Shown: piece by piece, positions 1 to 10,436 of the stretch | How the letters are laid out: every line of letters starts with the position of its first letter | Numbering within the stretch: the first letter of the stretch is position 1 | Origin: Riptortus pedestris | Lineage: Eukaryota > Arthropoda > Insecta > Hemiptera > Alydidae | Reading direction: 5' to 3' | DNA length: 64,000 nt | Assembly: GCA_019009955.1 (NCBI GenBank) | Contig: CM032233.1 | Coordinates: 84,700,001-84,764,000 of the forward strand | Made by a program: the position numbers and the translations under genes | The notes under the pieces: model-generated | Databases searched by the model: none | What the model was told of the DNA's origin: nothing | The model's input: only the letters and a program-made list of their open reading frames with translations

Positions 1-66
1 ATTTAATTTTGGAATCCAAAAGAACCGTAATAATCAACGTTTATCATTTTTGTAATAAACGTAACA
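1..66 (+). mobile_element. 3' end of an LTR, cut by the window edge
   Basis: These bases match the last 65-70 bases of the LTR at 52564-53145, including the terminal CGTAACA, with a few differences. The match stops at CA, the canonical LTR end, and is followed by ATATAT and then the 3' part of an AGCAG copy. This second LTR copy therefore also sits in the TA tract of an AGCAG element. Whether it is a solo LTR or belongs to a full element cannot be seen. Confidence 0.75.
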
Positions 67-204
67 ATATATATGTCATTTTCAACTGACCTCATTTTCT
101 TCATTTACTAGGTAGGATCAATAGTCATTTGGAGGAACTGTTTTGAAAATCGCGTCATGAGTACGACCTCATTAGCTGATTTCCCTCAAGGGAAATTTAC
201 TTAA
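67..204 (+). mobile_element. AGCAG-family 3' end fragment
   Basis: Conserved 3' module: CCTCATTTTC, TAGGATC, AATCGCGTCATGAGTACGAC, then the terminal palindrome TTCCCTCAAGGGAA and a degenerate end. It begins directly after the LTR end, so it is the downstream half of a copy whose TA tract was hit by the LTR. The sequence following its end (to about 270) recurs after the similar end at 1762. Confidence 0.8.
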
Positions 205-481
205 AATGATTAATAAAATGATAGTTAGCAAAACAATGGATAGTTGCATCGAGGTTGCCCTCGTAAATCCATTAACGATAATTACCAAAATGCCAGACCA
301 CATGGAGACTTAGCTCAAGATTATATAAAACTCTGAATTACAGGTAGAAAACCCTACATTTAAATACTCATAAATAATAATTTAACTGATCTTTGTGAAC
401 TTCACATTCAGTTTTGAATGAAACACTTTTATATCGGTTTTGGTATTGATCAAACCAAAATTGCTACCTACAAGCATATAT
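205..481. other. Non-coding stretch, no recognised feature
   Basis: AT-rich. The first 65 bases resemble the flank at 1762-1815. Bases 430-470 faintly resemble the AGCAG core (GTTTTGGTATTGATCAAACC). Confidence 0.5.
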
Positions 482-1520
482 ATATTTACATTTATCTCGT
501 ATTATAAAGGTCTCTTGAAAACCATATTAAGTATTTAAGCTTACAATAAAGTGGTTCGTGATATAACTATAATTGTTATTAACCAATTGTAGTTAATATG
601 ACTCGAGCTGGAGTGGGGGTTTTCTGGAAGATGAAAACTAAAAAGTCCGTCACGCAGGGGCTGCGTAAACTAAGCAGATTTCCCACGTGAAGTTTTACAA
701 TAGAGAAATTTCAGAATAGAGAGTCAAACAGTTACGAGAACGGCCCGAACTAGCTCTTGACGGAAACTCACGTCTAGACCCGAAGTTGGCCGATCTCATC
801 TCAGAAGTTGAAAACAGAAAAATGCAAATATCTCGGTTAATATTCAAGATACAGAATACATGTATATAACATTATTTATAGTAACTGTAATTTGCAATAC
901 GATTGAATCTGTGCAATATTTCGATCCGACGTATAGTAACGGAAATATTTCAAATTTTAGAAAATCCTCCTCTCTATACCCTCCCTCCCACTGGTTCGAT
1001 TTCAGCCATTAACGAACTTGATCTTTATTTTTGCATAAAACGCTTAAATATCGAGTTTGGTAACGATCAAACAAAAATTGCGACCGCTAGAGCGTTAACA
1101 GACAAATATATATATAATTTTGAGCGGACCTCATTTTCGTCATCTCCTGGATAGGATCGATGGACAATTGAAGAAATTTTTCGAAACTCGTGTCATGAGT
1201 ACGACCTCAATAGCTGATTTCCCTTAAGGGAAATCTGCTAAAAAACAACAATCATGGTTAATATTCATATTTTTGAGAAAAAATGTATGTAACAACGTAG
1301 GAAATTAAATTTACAGTACGATTAATTCTATACAAGTTTTCACAAGATGAATAATAAAGGAGATATTTTGAATTTTCGAAATTCTCTCCTCTAACAACGC
1401 TCCCTCTTCCGCCCAGTCCGATTTTATCCGTTAACGAATTTGATCTTTAGTTTTATATCGAGTTTGGTAACAATAAAACAAAAATTGCGACCGCTAGAGC
1501 GGCAACAAATACAAATAGCG
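482..1520 (+). mobile_element. AGCAG-family subtype b copy, interrupted by a nested copy
   Basis: The left part (482-644) carries the b core, including GTATTTAAGCTT, GTGGTTCGTGATATAAC and GGAGTGGGGGTTT, up to GAAAACTAAAAA. The copy resumes after 1241 with TGGTTAATATTCA, a degenerate GGAGATATTTTGAATTTTCG, TCCGATTTTATCCGTTAACG and GCGACCGCTAGAGCG. A complete subtype a copy (645-1241) sits between the halves, showing that subtype a moved after this b copy was in place. Confidence 0.8.
645..1241 (+). mobile_element. AGCAG-family, complete subtype a copy (nested)
   Basis: A nearly complete 597-bp copy. It starts AGTCCGTCACGCAGGGG, carries AGCAGATTTCCC, has the subtype a leader (GACGGAAACTCACG), the shared core (CAAATATCTCGGTTAATATTC; TTTCGATCCGACGTATAGTA; TGCGACCGCTAGAGCGTTAA), a short TA tract, and the 3' module ending GATTTCCCTTAAGGGAAATCTGCTA. 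It has no credible ORF; the 83-codon ORF at 903-1154 is incidental. It is inserted in the A-run of an older b copy with no clear target duplication, as expected for Helitron-like transposition. Confidence 0.9.
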
Positions 1521-1641
1521 TTGTAATAAGTGTGTTGAACTTAGAGGAGAATATATTGAAAAACAGTAAAACCAGTTTTTTCTTTCACCTTTCCTTCTAG
1601 CCCAGGCCGGAAACTTTTGAACCTTACTACGTATTTACATA
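1521..1641. other. Short unexplained spacer
   Basis: Lies between the core of the b copy and a 3' module of the same family. No match noticed elsewhere in the window. Confidence 0.4.
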
Positions 1642-1762
1642 TCTAAAATTTTGAACGGACCTCATTTTCGTCATCTACTAGGTAGCATCGATGGACATTT
1701 GACGACATTTTTCGAAAATCGCGTCATGAGTACCACCTCAATAGCTGATTTCCCTTTAGCTA
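1642..1762 (+). mobile_element. AGCAG-family 3' end fragment
   Basis: ATTTTGAACGGACCTCATTT through TCATGAGTACCACCTCAATA and GCTGATTTCCC; the right half of the terminal palindrome is lost. Possibly the tail of the copy at 482-1520. The following 50 bases (AGCAAAACAATTGGTAGTTG) match the flank of the fragment at 67-204. Confidence 0.8.
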
Positions 1763-2140
1763 AAATGATGGTTAGCAAAACAATTGGTAGTTGCACGGAG
1801 ATTGCCCAACCTTCTCGCCTTGCGTTATCCTCACTGATCAGGGAGTATCTATACAGCACCCACTCTCCAGAGGAATGCAGCAGTTGGCCAAATATGTTCT
1901 ATCGGAAAGCGGTCTGGTCTCTTCTCTCTTCCAATTAACGATAGGCAAGTCTTGATAGAGGTAGTTTAATTACTCATTGCCTTCTTCACTATCGACAGCC
2001 TTTTAAGATACTGTCAGTCCCATCTCCGGATGCCGATCGCTTCGACGAGACCCTCCTTCTACTCCTCTCTAAGGACAATAGATTTGTTGTAAATTAATTG
2101 ATAAAAATAAAGTAATTATAACCATGGTTATAATTATAAA
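1763..2140. other. Non-coding, unassigned
   Basis: Slightly more GC-rich than its surroundings. A 95-codon ORF (1651-1938) runs out of the transposon end into this stretch, resembles nothing I know, and is probably incidental. Confidence 0.4.
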
Positions 2141-2208
2141 AGCCCGTCACACATGGGCTGTGTAAACTAAGCAGATTTCCCAAGTGCTGGTATAAAACTT
2201 TTGATGAA
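2141..2208 (+). mobile_element. AGCAG-family 5' end fragment (subtype c)
   Basis: AGCCCGTCACACATGGGCTG then CTAAGCAGATTTCCC and GCTGGTATAAAACTTTTGAT. It is cut off at the left end of the Tc1-like element. Confidence 0.8.
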
Positions 2209-3806
2209 CACCTATTTGCACACCAAGTTTTTTTTTATTAAATTATGAATTTGGGCAATAAAAAAATTGTATAATGTAATAAATAAAAAGTGTATTTAAC
2301 ACTGAATTGATACGTATATAATTCAAATGAAAAACGTTTTGCTTAGTAAAATAAAACTTAAATCTTACAAAAAGTCGGGGGATAAATGTATTTGCACACC
2401 ACACTTTTTCTTCATTTTTTAAAATTTAATATTTTTTATGTAGTATTTTAGTGAGAAATACCACTTGTAAACGTCTAGACGTTTGTTGAGAAGGTTTTTA
2501 AGTAAATCTGGATTGATTTGTCATTCTCATAGTGGATTCTTGACGTGTGGTGCTTTCTAGTTATGTGGTATTTTGGTCTAACGTGTGGCAATAATTTTCA
2601 ATTATATTCAAGTCTGGTGGCAGTGGAGAGTTGTACAGTTGTTGATGAACATTAAATATTAACCATTCCTTATTTTTATTGGTTGTACGTATTCTTAAGT
2701 TTCATTGGCTGCATGTTTCGGATCATTGTCCTTCTGGAATATTAACTGATGCTGCATTCCAAATTTAGCTGCACTTGCTTAGAGGTTGTCCCGCAAAATC
2801 TTCACATAACCTTCTGCATTTTAAATACCTTCAATATGTACAAGATTTTAATATCCATTATAAACTATGCATCCCTAAACCATTGCATCGTCACCCCAAT
2901 TTTTCACAGTAATTGTAACGTTTTGCTCTTTCAGTTCCTCATTTCTCCTACACCAAATAATCTTTTGTCCATCAGATCCAAACTAATTAATCTTACTCCC
3001 ATAAGAGAACAGCACATTTCCCCCAAAACTGATGGGCTTGTTAATGCATTCTCTAGCAAAAGAAAGTATTTTTATGTGATTAGTCTCCCTTATATAAAGT
3101 TTTTTCTCTAGATCCTGAGACAAAGACCTTTAGAATTCAAAACACTCCTTACCGTTTTCGTGCTGACATTTGCCCCAGAAGTTGATTAGACCATATTAGC
3201 TAGGGCACCTCTACTTACAGCTGGATTTTTATAAGCTTCAATGTGTATTTTTCTCTCCATTCTTTCAATTAGTGTCCTGGGACGGCATTTAGTGTCGATT
3301 ATTTGCAGATGAACCTCATTCTTCATATCTCTTAATTACCTACCTTGCATTAGGAAAATAAAGACCAAGAAATCTGATATTTCACGATACGATTTTGTTG
3401 GTTGTGCAATAAAATCACTTTTTCACGAGAGGCAGCACTCAGTTCACTTGTTTTGGGCATTATTTAGCAGTTAAAATTATGTAGATCTTACACGATTGAA
3501 ATATTTTCGAATACTGACAAAAAATAACAGGATTATACTGTAGGAATTAAAAAAAAAACAAGAAAACAAACAGATCTTTGTACTTATGTACAAACAAAGA
3601 AAGTGTGCAAATACTTTTTTCCTGGTGTTCATGTTATTTTAAAATATATCTTTTATTACGATCAAGGCTTTCAATTGAATGTTTACTGATATTTAACAAG
3701 TTTTAATTGTACTTATTATTAGGTATACTCAAATGAATTGTTTTCAATTTTTTATTTATTATTTAAATAAAAAACGGGGTGTGCAAATACTTTTTTCCCC
3801 ACTGTA
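2205..3806 (-). mobile_element. Decayed Tc1-like DNA transposon with IR/DR-type ends
   Basis: A 1.6-kb element on the minus strand. TATTTGCACAC occurs four times in an outer/inner arrangement: 2205-2225 and 2379-2400 at the left, and inverted at 3601-3634 and 3778-3806 at the right. The right end reads (minus strand) CAGTGGGGAAAAAAG, with TA outside it, typical of Tc1 elements. The outer-inner spacing is about 175 bases at both ends, as in IR/DR Tc1 transposons. The left outer end appears shortened. The transposase inside is heavily mutated. Confidence 0.85.
2440..3460 (-). pseudogene. Tc1-like transposase pseudogene
   Basis: Reading the minus strand from an ATG at 3460 gives MPKTSELSAASREKVILLHN, the usual N-terminus of Tc1-like transposases that begins their helix-turn-helix DNA-binding domain. 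The homology then continues in other frames: CRPRTLIERMERKI, EAYKNPAVSRGAL, GANVSTKTVRSVLN, and near 2600 SPLPPDLNIIEN, the block holding the third catalytic acid (E) of the DDE triad. Several frameshifts and stops separate these pieces, so no active enzyme can be made. Family assignment is secure; the C-terminal limit is approximate. Plus-strand ORFs here (for example 2749-3111) are antisense shadows. Confidence 0.88.
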
Positions 3807-4599
3807 TTACAAACATTACTCATTGGTTAATAATAATATGATGACGTTTATTCATCTAATTTTGTATCTAATTTTATTTGTACTTCTGAAGTTTTTTTTT
3901 TTTTTATGAATTCTTTGGTCCCTGGATAACTAATAAGAATGCTGGAATGTTTAATTATTTGTTCATATATAAAGCCTTAAGGGCAGTTAATTCAATGCAT
4001 TAAAAAATCACCTTATTAGCAAGCCTAATTAAAAATGATTGTCTCTCAGCCGTTAATGTAGTTTTGTGTTCAATTTAATATATATGTAACACGTAAAACA
4101 AGCGAATTGAAGTGCATTATAAGATTTATGAGGCTATAAAAATAAAACTACATACTCATTTCATACCTTTAGCTAGAAGAATTCTATAATTTAAAAAAAC
4201 TCATACAGTAAATATTTTTCTTCGAATTCTTAATAATTACCTGCCTGAAGGGAATTACATCGTTAAGAAGAGAAACTCCTAGAATTATTAGAAATAATTC
4301 TCTCCTCCGAAGTGGAGTCATAAAATGAGTAGGGTACAGTTAGAGTGTGAAAGGGTACGACGGAAAAGTATTCTTCTGATTAGATACGCCCCTGGCTGAA
4401 GGCCTTGGTGTTTTTGAATAAAAGAGAAATAAGGATTTGGATACAATGTTGAAGTGAGAGTTATTTTCAAGAATATAATGCAAGTAGCCCTTATTATCGC
4501 TGGTTGGCATAATGATATGGATATAAAAACAAAAATTCTGTTTTGGCTGGGTGGAGGCGGCTATCTTCCAGATTACATACAATAAGGTTACAAAAAAAG
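3807..4599. other. AT-rich non-coding stretch
   Basis: No repeat or coding feature recognised. The 80-codon minus-strand ORF at 4340-4582 has no recognisable domain. Confidence 0.5.
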
Positions 4600-4841
4600 G
4601 TCCATCACGCAGGGGCTGCGTAAACTAAGCAAATTTTCCAAGTGCGTCACGTATTTGCAATTATCTCAAAACGTAAAAGTTTAATTATAACCATATTTGG
4701 TATTTATGCTTCAAAGAAAGCGCTTCATAATATAACAGCTTATTTTTAATAAGACATGAGTAGGAGTGGGGACTGAAGGCCAAAAACTAAAAAATGCAAA
4801 TATCTAGTTATTATTGATTTTAAAAAATACACATACACACT

Positions 4842-4925
<84 letters not shown>

Positions 4926-5014
4926 TAAAACAACATTTATGGAATATTCCATTTGCAATAAGATGGGTTCTATACAATGCTTAGATCCGACCCATAATAA
5001 CGGAGATATTAAGA

Positions 5015-5055
<41 letters not shown>

Positions 5056-5158
5056 AGTCATCTCCTTGGTAGGATCGATGGAAATTTTAAGAAAAATTTC
5101 GAAAATCGCGTCACGAATACGACTTCAATAGCTGATTTCCCCTAAGGGAAATCTGCCA
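4600..5158 (+). mobile_element. AGCAG-family subtype b copy with two TA tracts
   Basis: Starts GTCCATCACGCAGGGGCTGC, continues with the b core (ATTTGGTATTTATGCTTC, AGGAGTGGGGACTGAAGG), then a long CA/TA tract (about 4828-4927), ATTTGCAATAAGATGGGTTC, a second TA tract (about 5017-5053) replacing much of the core, and a 3' module ending CCCCTAAGGGAAATCTGCC. The 70- and 68-codon ORFs here are mostly translated TA repeat. Confidence 0.88.
4849..4927. repeat. (TA)n microsatellite
   Basis: About 80 bases of TA with one GTATA interruption, preceded by a short CA-rich run. Internal to the AGCAG copy at 4600-5158. Confidence 0.95.
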
Positions 5159-5164
5159 ACAAAA

Positions 5165-5430
5165 GTTGGAGGAACTGCATAAAAAGCAGATTTCTCACGA
5201 TCTAAATGACTCACTTGTGATCTCATTTCGCCACATATTCGCTATTTCTAAGTAAAATTCGGATGAGTATAAGTGAGGACTTCTGAAGTCTGAAAACAAG
5301 AAAGTTGGAATAACTCGCTCAATATTTGGGTTACGAGAAAATGTATTGACCAACAATTATAGAGCACCAATAGTTTAACAAGATTGGTTCAATGACACTT
5401 CTATTTGCCTCAGAATATTAAAAATTCGTG
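5165..5430 (+). mobile_element. AGCAG-family subtype c, joined head-to-tail to the preceding copy
   Basis: A degenerate 5' end (GGAACTGCATAAAAAGCAGA) begins within about ten bases of the 3' terminus of the previous copy. It continues with c landmarks: CTCACTTGTGATCTCATTTC, GATGAGTATAAGTGAGGACT, ACCAATAGTTTAACAAGATT. No 3' module. Confidence 0.75.
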
Positions 5431-5462
5431 TTCTGTTTATTTATTAATAGTCATGTACTTGT

Positions 5463-5598
5463 TAGCAGATTTCCCTTCAGGGAAAACAGCTATTGAGGTC
5501 GTACTCATGACGCGAGTTTCGAAAAATTTCTTCAAATGTCCATCGATCCTACCCAGGAGATGACGAAAATGAGGTCCGTTCAAAATTATATATATATA

Positions 5599-5654
<56 letters not shown>

Positions 5655-6150
5655 TATATTGATATAGATATATATATTTGTCTGTTAACGCTCTAGCGGG
5701 TCGCAATTTTTGTTTGATCGTTAACCAAACTCGGAATTTAATCGTTTATGTAAAAAGGAAGATCAAGTTCGTTAATGGGCTAAAATCGAAACCAGTGGGA
5801 GGGTGGTTTAGAGGGGGGGATTTTTCGAAAATTCGAAATATCTCCGTTAACCATAAGACGTCGGATCAAAAAAGTGTATAGAAACCAATCTTATTGCAAA
5901 TTAAATTTACTATAAATATTGTTTCTATACATTTATTCTGTATCTTTAATATTAACCGAGATATTTGGATTTGTATTGTGAGTGTGGTTGGCTATGTTTG
6001 GGAGTTTTCCGCCGAGCGCACTAGCGCTAGTGTGGCCGTTTCACTAAGTATTCGTCCTCGTGAGAATAGGTTATTACTAGGCAGATTTCTCTATTGTAAA
6101 ACTTCACGTGGGAAATCTGCTTAGTTTACGCAGCCCCTGCGTGACGGACT
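5463..6150 (-). mobile_element. AGCAG-family, complete subtype a copy (minus strand)
   Basis: The best reference copy, 688 bp. On the minus strand it runs from AGTCCGTCACGCAGGGG (6150) through AGCAGATTTCCC. A second inverted motif, GAGAAATCTGCC, follows about 20 bases on and can form a 5' hairpin with the first. The shared core, a TA tract (5587-5650) and the 3' module ending at TGCTAA (5463) follow. The 3' palindrome is slightly degenerate. No ORF of interest. A T-run flanks the 5' end on the plus strand. Confidence 0.92.
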
Positions 6151-6970
6151 TTTTTTAATTGGTTTAATTGGGCTTACTTGGTATATCTGATTTTTTTTAT
6201 TCTGAAAAGTGAATTAATACGTAGTCCATTAATTACTTTACTAAATATAGCAAATTTAATTCATCTGTAGAAATTAAAATGTCACTCCTGAGGGCAACGG
6301 CCCCTTTCTGGAGTTCTCGAGTATTTATCAGAAACACCAATTCATGACTACAGTAATTTCTCAAGTGTCTGGGGATGCTGGGTGTAATTTTTACTTTGCC
6401 GTGTGCGGGGCTCACATAGCCTTTTTAGCTACAGACGATTTAGCCTCTGACAGCAAAATTTAAACCCACTATTGAAGGTAGTATAGACACACTCGCATCC
6501 ATGAAAATTGAACATTTACGGTTTATATTTCTTTGCCCAGTAATAGAAGGTATTGGATATAATTTATAGATTTTAGCCAATTATTGTGTGAATTATAGTC
6601 TGTAGTAGAATTATCTCGGAGGCTGAATGAGTGTGTACAATAATGGGGTGCTGTCTTCCACCTTTGGAGACCGCTCTACAGCTTCCAGCTCGTGCTAAGC
6701 CATGAGATATTTTTGCCAGTTACCCCATACGCCGTACATTTATTGGTGATAAACCATCAAGGGTCGTAATGAATGAAATGGATTTATCTGACGTTAGCAT
6801 GAGCCTGGGATGGGAGAGCTTTTGTGTCCCGTTTAAAGGGCTCACAACACAGGAACGGCAGACCCCCTAATGGTGTTTCGTTTCTTTATTTACCGTCATT
6901 GCTCATGTAAAGGCCCCTGAGAGGGGTAGGTTGGCCGCGCTCTCCCTCAGCTACTCACTGTAAACCCTTC
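6151..6970. other. Unassigned sequence, partly more GC-rich
   Basis: No repeat recognised. The part from 6600 to 6960 has a more balanced composition than most of the window and may be older unique DNA, but I see no convincing ORF with splice sites. Confidence 0.45.
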
Positions 6971-7080
6971 TAGCAGATTCCCCTTAATGTAAATCAGCTA
7001 TTGAGGGCGCGGGTTTTGATAAATGTCTTCAGAAGTCCATCGGTCATACCTAGGAGATGACGAAAATGATGGCCGTTCAT
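6971..7080 (-). mobile_element. AGCAG-family 3' end fragment (minus strand)
   Basis: TAGCAGATTCCCCTTAATGT (degenerate palindrome), AATCAGCTATTGAGG, CCTAGGAGATGACGAAAATG and CCGTTCA are the reverse of the usual 3' module. It ends where a TA tract would be expected and abuts the LINE fragment. Confidence 0.8.
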
Positions 7081-7081
7081 T

Positions 7082-7954
7082 CAAGAAATATCTATAGATA
7101 CACAAATCACCAAACTCATAAACAAATCGTCCCAAGAGATCAACTATTGGAAAATAAAGGAAGCTTTCATTAATAAAATAGAAAAATACCAACACCCAAA
7201 GATCATATACACTGATGGCTCGAAAATTGCCGAGTCCTCTTCCTGCTACTACTACGAAGAAAATGCCTGCCAAAAAATTAAACTCAACAAATTAACCAGC
7301 ATCTATTCGGCCGAACTTTTCGCAATTCAGTACGCTTTATATCACTGCATTTGCAAACACTCGACTCAAGAAAAATTCCTGATATGCACCGTCTCGTTGC
7401 GTGCCCTATTAAGTATTAAAGATGTATTTACGAACAACCCAATAGTTCAAAAAATACATAATCAAATACAAATGCTCCGAGAGTTAAAAAGGGTCGTCTA
7501 CTTCTCGTGGATTCCAAGCCACGTGGGAATAGATGGAAATGAAAAACCAGACTTAGCAGCCAGAGAAACCCACAAACTCGACACCATCACCCCTCCAAAA
7601 ATTACATCTGCAGAACTCAATCAACCTCTCAAAGAAGAAATTGATAAAAACTGGCAACACATGTGGAACGAAACCCAGAACAATAAACTAAAAACTATTA
7701 AAACCTCCATCCGTCCATGGAAATATTCGACAAGAGTTGTATTAGGAAGACTCAGAATAAGGCACACAAGATTTACGCATGGTTATCTTATGACAAAAGA
7801 ACAACCCCCGATTTGTGGGAAGTGTAACACTGACTTGACTATCTACCACATATTAATGGAATTTCATAAGTATTCAGGTATTCGAAACGAATGTAATATT
7901 TCCAATGATATAGAAGTGGCACTTGGAGATGACCCGAAAGAGCTAGATAAATAG
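7082..7954 (+). pseudogene. RNase H and C-terminal part of an I/Jockey-type LINE polyprotein
   Basis: An open frame continues without a stop from about 7070 to the TAG after 7954, well upstream of the first TTG/ATG. It encodes an RNase H domain: IIYTDGSK (first acid), SAELFAIQYAL (the E), SWIPSHVGIDGNEKPDLAA (last acid and the usual GNE motif). The third acidic position, normally TDS, reads TVSLRALLSI, so one catalytic residue is lost. After it come VVLGRLRIRHTRFTHGYLM and a zinc-knuckle-like CGKCNTDLTIYHIL with a degraded last cysteine, typical of the C-terminus of I/Jockey/R1-clade reverse transcriptases. The reverse transcriptase and ORF1 are absent: a 5'-truncated, dead insertion. Confidence 0.88.
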
Positions 7955-9177
7955 TTCGATTTTGTGAAAATTACGAATTTATACAAAGAAATTTAAACTA
8001 AGTGATTTTTTTTGTATCCTCGTTTATATTGTTATCATGGCGATATGGATGAGGATACCAAAATGTGAGTGATAGATATTACAGGGCGATGATAACCTGG
8101 TAGTTTTTCGCCCTAAAACCCTACGAAACAAACAAACAATTAGATGAGTGTATTTTTCTGCTGACAGTTTTGACACCATTAGTATCCCTCTACAGAGGTA
8201 CAATGAATGACATATTTTATAAGGAGTTTGTAGACATGAAAAGCATATCGAAATTGTGAGGAGTAACCAAAATAAAATAAAATAAATAAATATGTTACAT
8301 ACCAATATTGATAGAGAGGAGGGAGATACTCTGTACGGAGGTCACATCTTGAATGAGGGGTAAGCAATGGTAGGTTACGAGTGGGGTGGAAGGCTTTGGG
8401 GAAAAACCAAGCAGATCGCCTATCATTAAACCTGTAATATTTTTAAAGTGTCGCACATATTGGGGAGATTCCTGTTTCAGAAATGAGGCCTCTGTGGTGA
8501 TTGTCGGAATCGAAAGATTGGTTGTTAGTGATGGCATATTTTGCGAGGGCAGACGTGGTTCTATCTTCTTTTATAATGGTGTGTTTGTGTTGGTGAAGTC
8601 AGTTTTTACTACATTGCATATGAGTGTTGTAGAATACAATTCTTGGTAGAAGAGACTTTCATTGTTGGGGGGTCTTTGAGTTTAGTGAATAGTGATTTTA
8701 AACTGTTATTCTTTTAGTCCTAGGTTTTTTTTTATGGGGAATGTTTCTTTTATGGTTTATTTGTTCGGTGACATGTTTTGTGATATTTTAAAGATTGAAA
8801 AATCGGGGGTGGACTTTAATTTGTTGACAAGGTTATTTATTAAGGCTCGGGGGCATTGGTGTTTAGAGAGCATTTTGATCCATTTTACGATTTTTTGGAG
8901 ATGGAATTGTGGATGCAAGATGGTGAGGTCTCAATGGATACGATTTTTTTTTTTTACACTTCTCTCTTGGATGTACGGAGTGAAAGTTTAGAAGTTGTCC
9001 TGAGTAAGTTGGTTTGGAGTACCAGCCACTAATGATGGAAGAATCCGGTTGTCTAATGAGTAATATATCTAGATAGTCCAGGAAACACTCAAAGAAATAA
9101 ACGGAAAAAAAGAGAACACATGCGGTGGTTGTCCCTTATCATCGACTTCAGTATAACACCGTTAATAGTGGAAAAAC
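7955..9177. other. Unassigned region downstream of the LINE fragment
   Basis: Moderately long ORFs occur on both strands (for example 8386-8649 plus, 8295-8537 minus), overlapping each other. Neither shows a domain I recognise. The minus strand of 8290-9050 has blocks of ORF-like sequence broken by stops and could be an unrecognised dead retroelement. Confidence 0.35.
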
Positions 9178-9860
9178 GCCCATCACGCAGGGGCTGCGTA
9201 AACTAAGCAGATTTTCCACCTGCTGGTACAACACACTTGTGATCTGATCTCACCATGTCTACCCTATTTTTATGTAAAAAACTGATGAGTAGAAGAGGTG
9301 GGGGAGGGGGGTGTACTGAAGGCTGAAACGAAGAAAACACGAATAACTGGCTTAATACTAAAAAAATACATAGAGCAACAAATATTGACCATCAATAGTT
9401 TAACAAGATTCGCTCTATAACATTGTCTTATTCCACTCGTACTAGCGAAAATGCTTTGAGTTTAGGATTTAAAATCGTATATGATGATGTCGCCACACGG
9501 TTAAAGTTAAATGAAAACAATATTTGGTATTTAAGCCTCGAATAAAGTGCTTTATGATGTAACTACTTATTCTTAATATGACATGAGTGAGAGTGAGGAT
9601 TTACTGAAGGCAGAGCACTAAAAGAATCAAATATATTGGTTAATATTCAAGCTGCAGAATAAATGTATTTAATAACATTTAAAGACAATTAAATGTGCAA
9701 TGAGATTGCTTTTTTATAACTTTCTATTTGACTCCATTATTTCGAAATCCCCTCCTCTAAATTCCCCTAACACTAGTTCAATTTCAGCCATTAACGAACT
9801 TCACCATTAGTTTTGCATGAAAAGTTTATATATCGAGTTTGGTAACAATCAAATATTTCG

Positions 9861-9903
<43 letters not shown>

Positions 9904-10436
9904 GTAGTCATGACTTAATGTCACTGGAAAATATTCCTGTCAGCAGTATGCAACTACGCAACGACATAGTTTATACCATTTATCTTGAAAATTAATCACT
10001 ATAATTTAGAAATGTCCAACGAAGTCAATTAACGCGTCACAGTTAACAAATAAACAAAACTAAATACTTATATGTTCAATAGTACTAATCAGATTAAATT
10101 ATAACGAATTTTAGAACTTTAAGTACCTGAAAACATTTAATAAAAAAAAAAATGGAAAATGTATTATTTTATTGTATATAGTAGTTTAATATTATGTCAC
10201 TAGTTCTTTTATATATTTATTTTTCTTTTTGTATATTACTAGTAAGATTACTAACACGAAATGGGCCACACTCAGGCTAAAATATGTATATATTAGCCAA
10301 TCAAATCTATATATAATTTTGAACGGGCCTCATTTTCGTCATCTACTAGGTGAGATTGATGAACATTTGAGAAAATGTTTCTAAAATTACGTGATGAGAT
10401 GTCAATAGCTGATTTCCTCTAAGGGAAATCTGCTAA
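9178..10436 (+). mobile_element. AGCAG-family long c+b copy split by about 0.4 kb
   Basis: Starts CCATCACGCAGGGGCTGCG. Subtype c sequence (ACACACTTGTGATCTGATCT; ATCAATAGTTTAACAAGATT) runs to about 9460, then the b core (ACAATATTTGGTATTTAAGC) and shared core to the TA tract at 9865-9897. About 400 bases of unrelated AT-rich sequence (9905-10302) follow. TATATAATTTTGAACGGGCC resumes at about 10307 and the 3' module ends CTAAGGGAAATCTGCTAA at 10436. The parsimonious reading is one copy with an insertion at its TA tract. Confidence 0.75.

Noticed and set aside
2749..3111. 120-codon plus-strand ORF
   Set aside because: It is antisense to the decayed Tc1 transposase.
4746..5145. ORFs made of Ile-Tyr repeats (also at 5437, 31216, 31730, 46005, 46015, 59342)
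   Set aside because: They are translations of (TA)n microsatellites with AGCAG-element flanks.
8295..8537. Penelope-like or other retroelement coding on the minus strand
   Set aside because: Some blocks looked protein-like, but no reverse transcriptase, GIY-YIG or zinc-knuckle motif could be identified.
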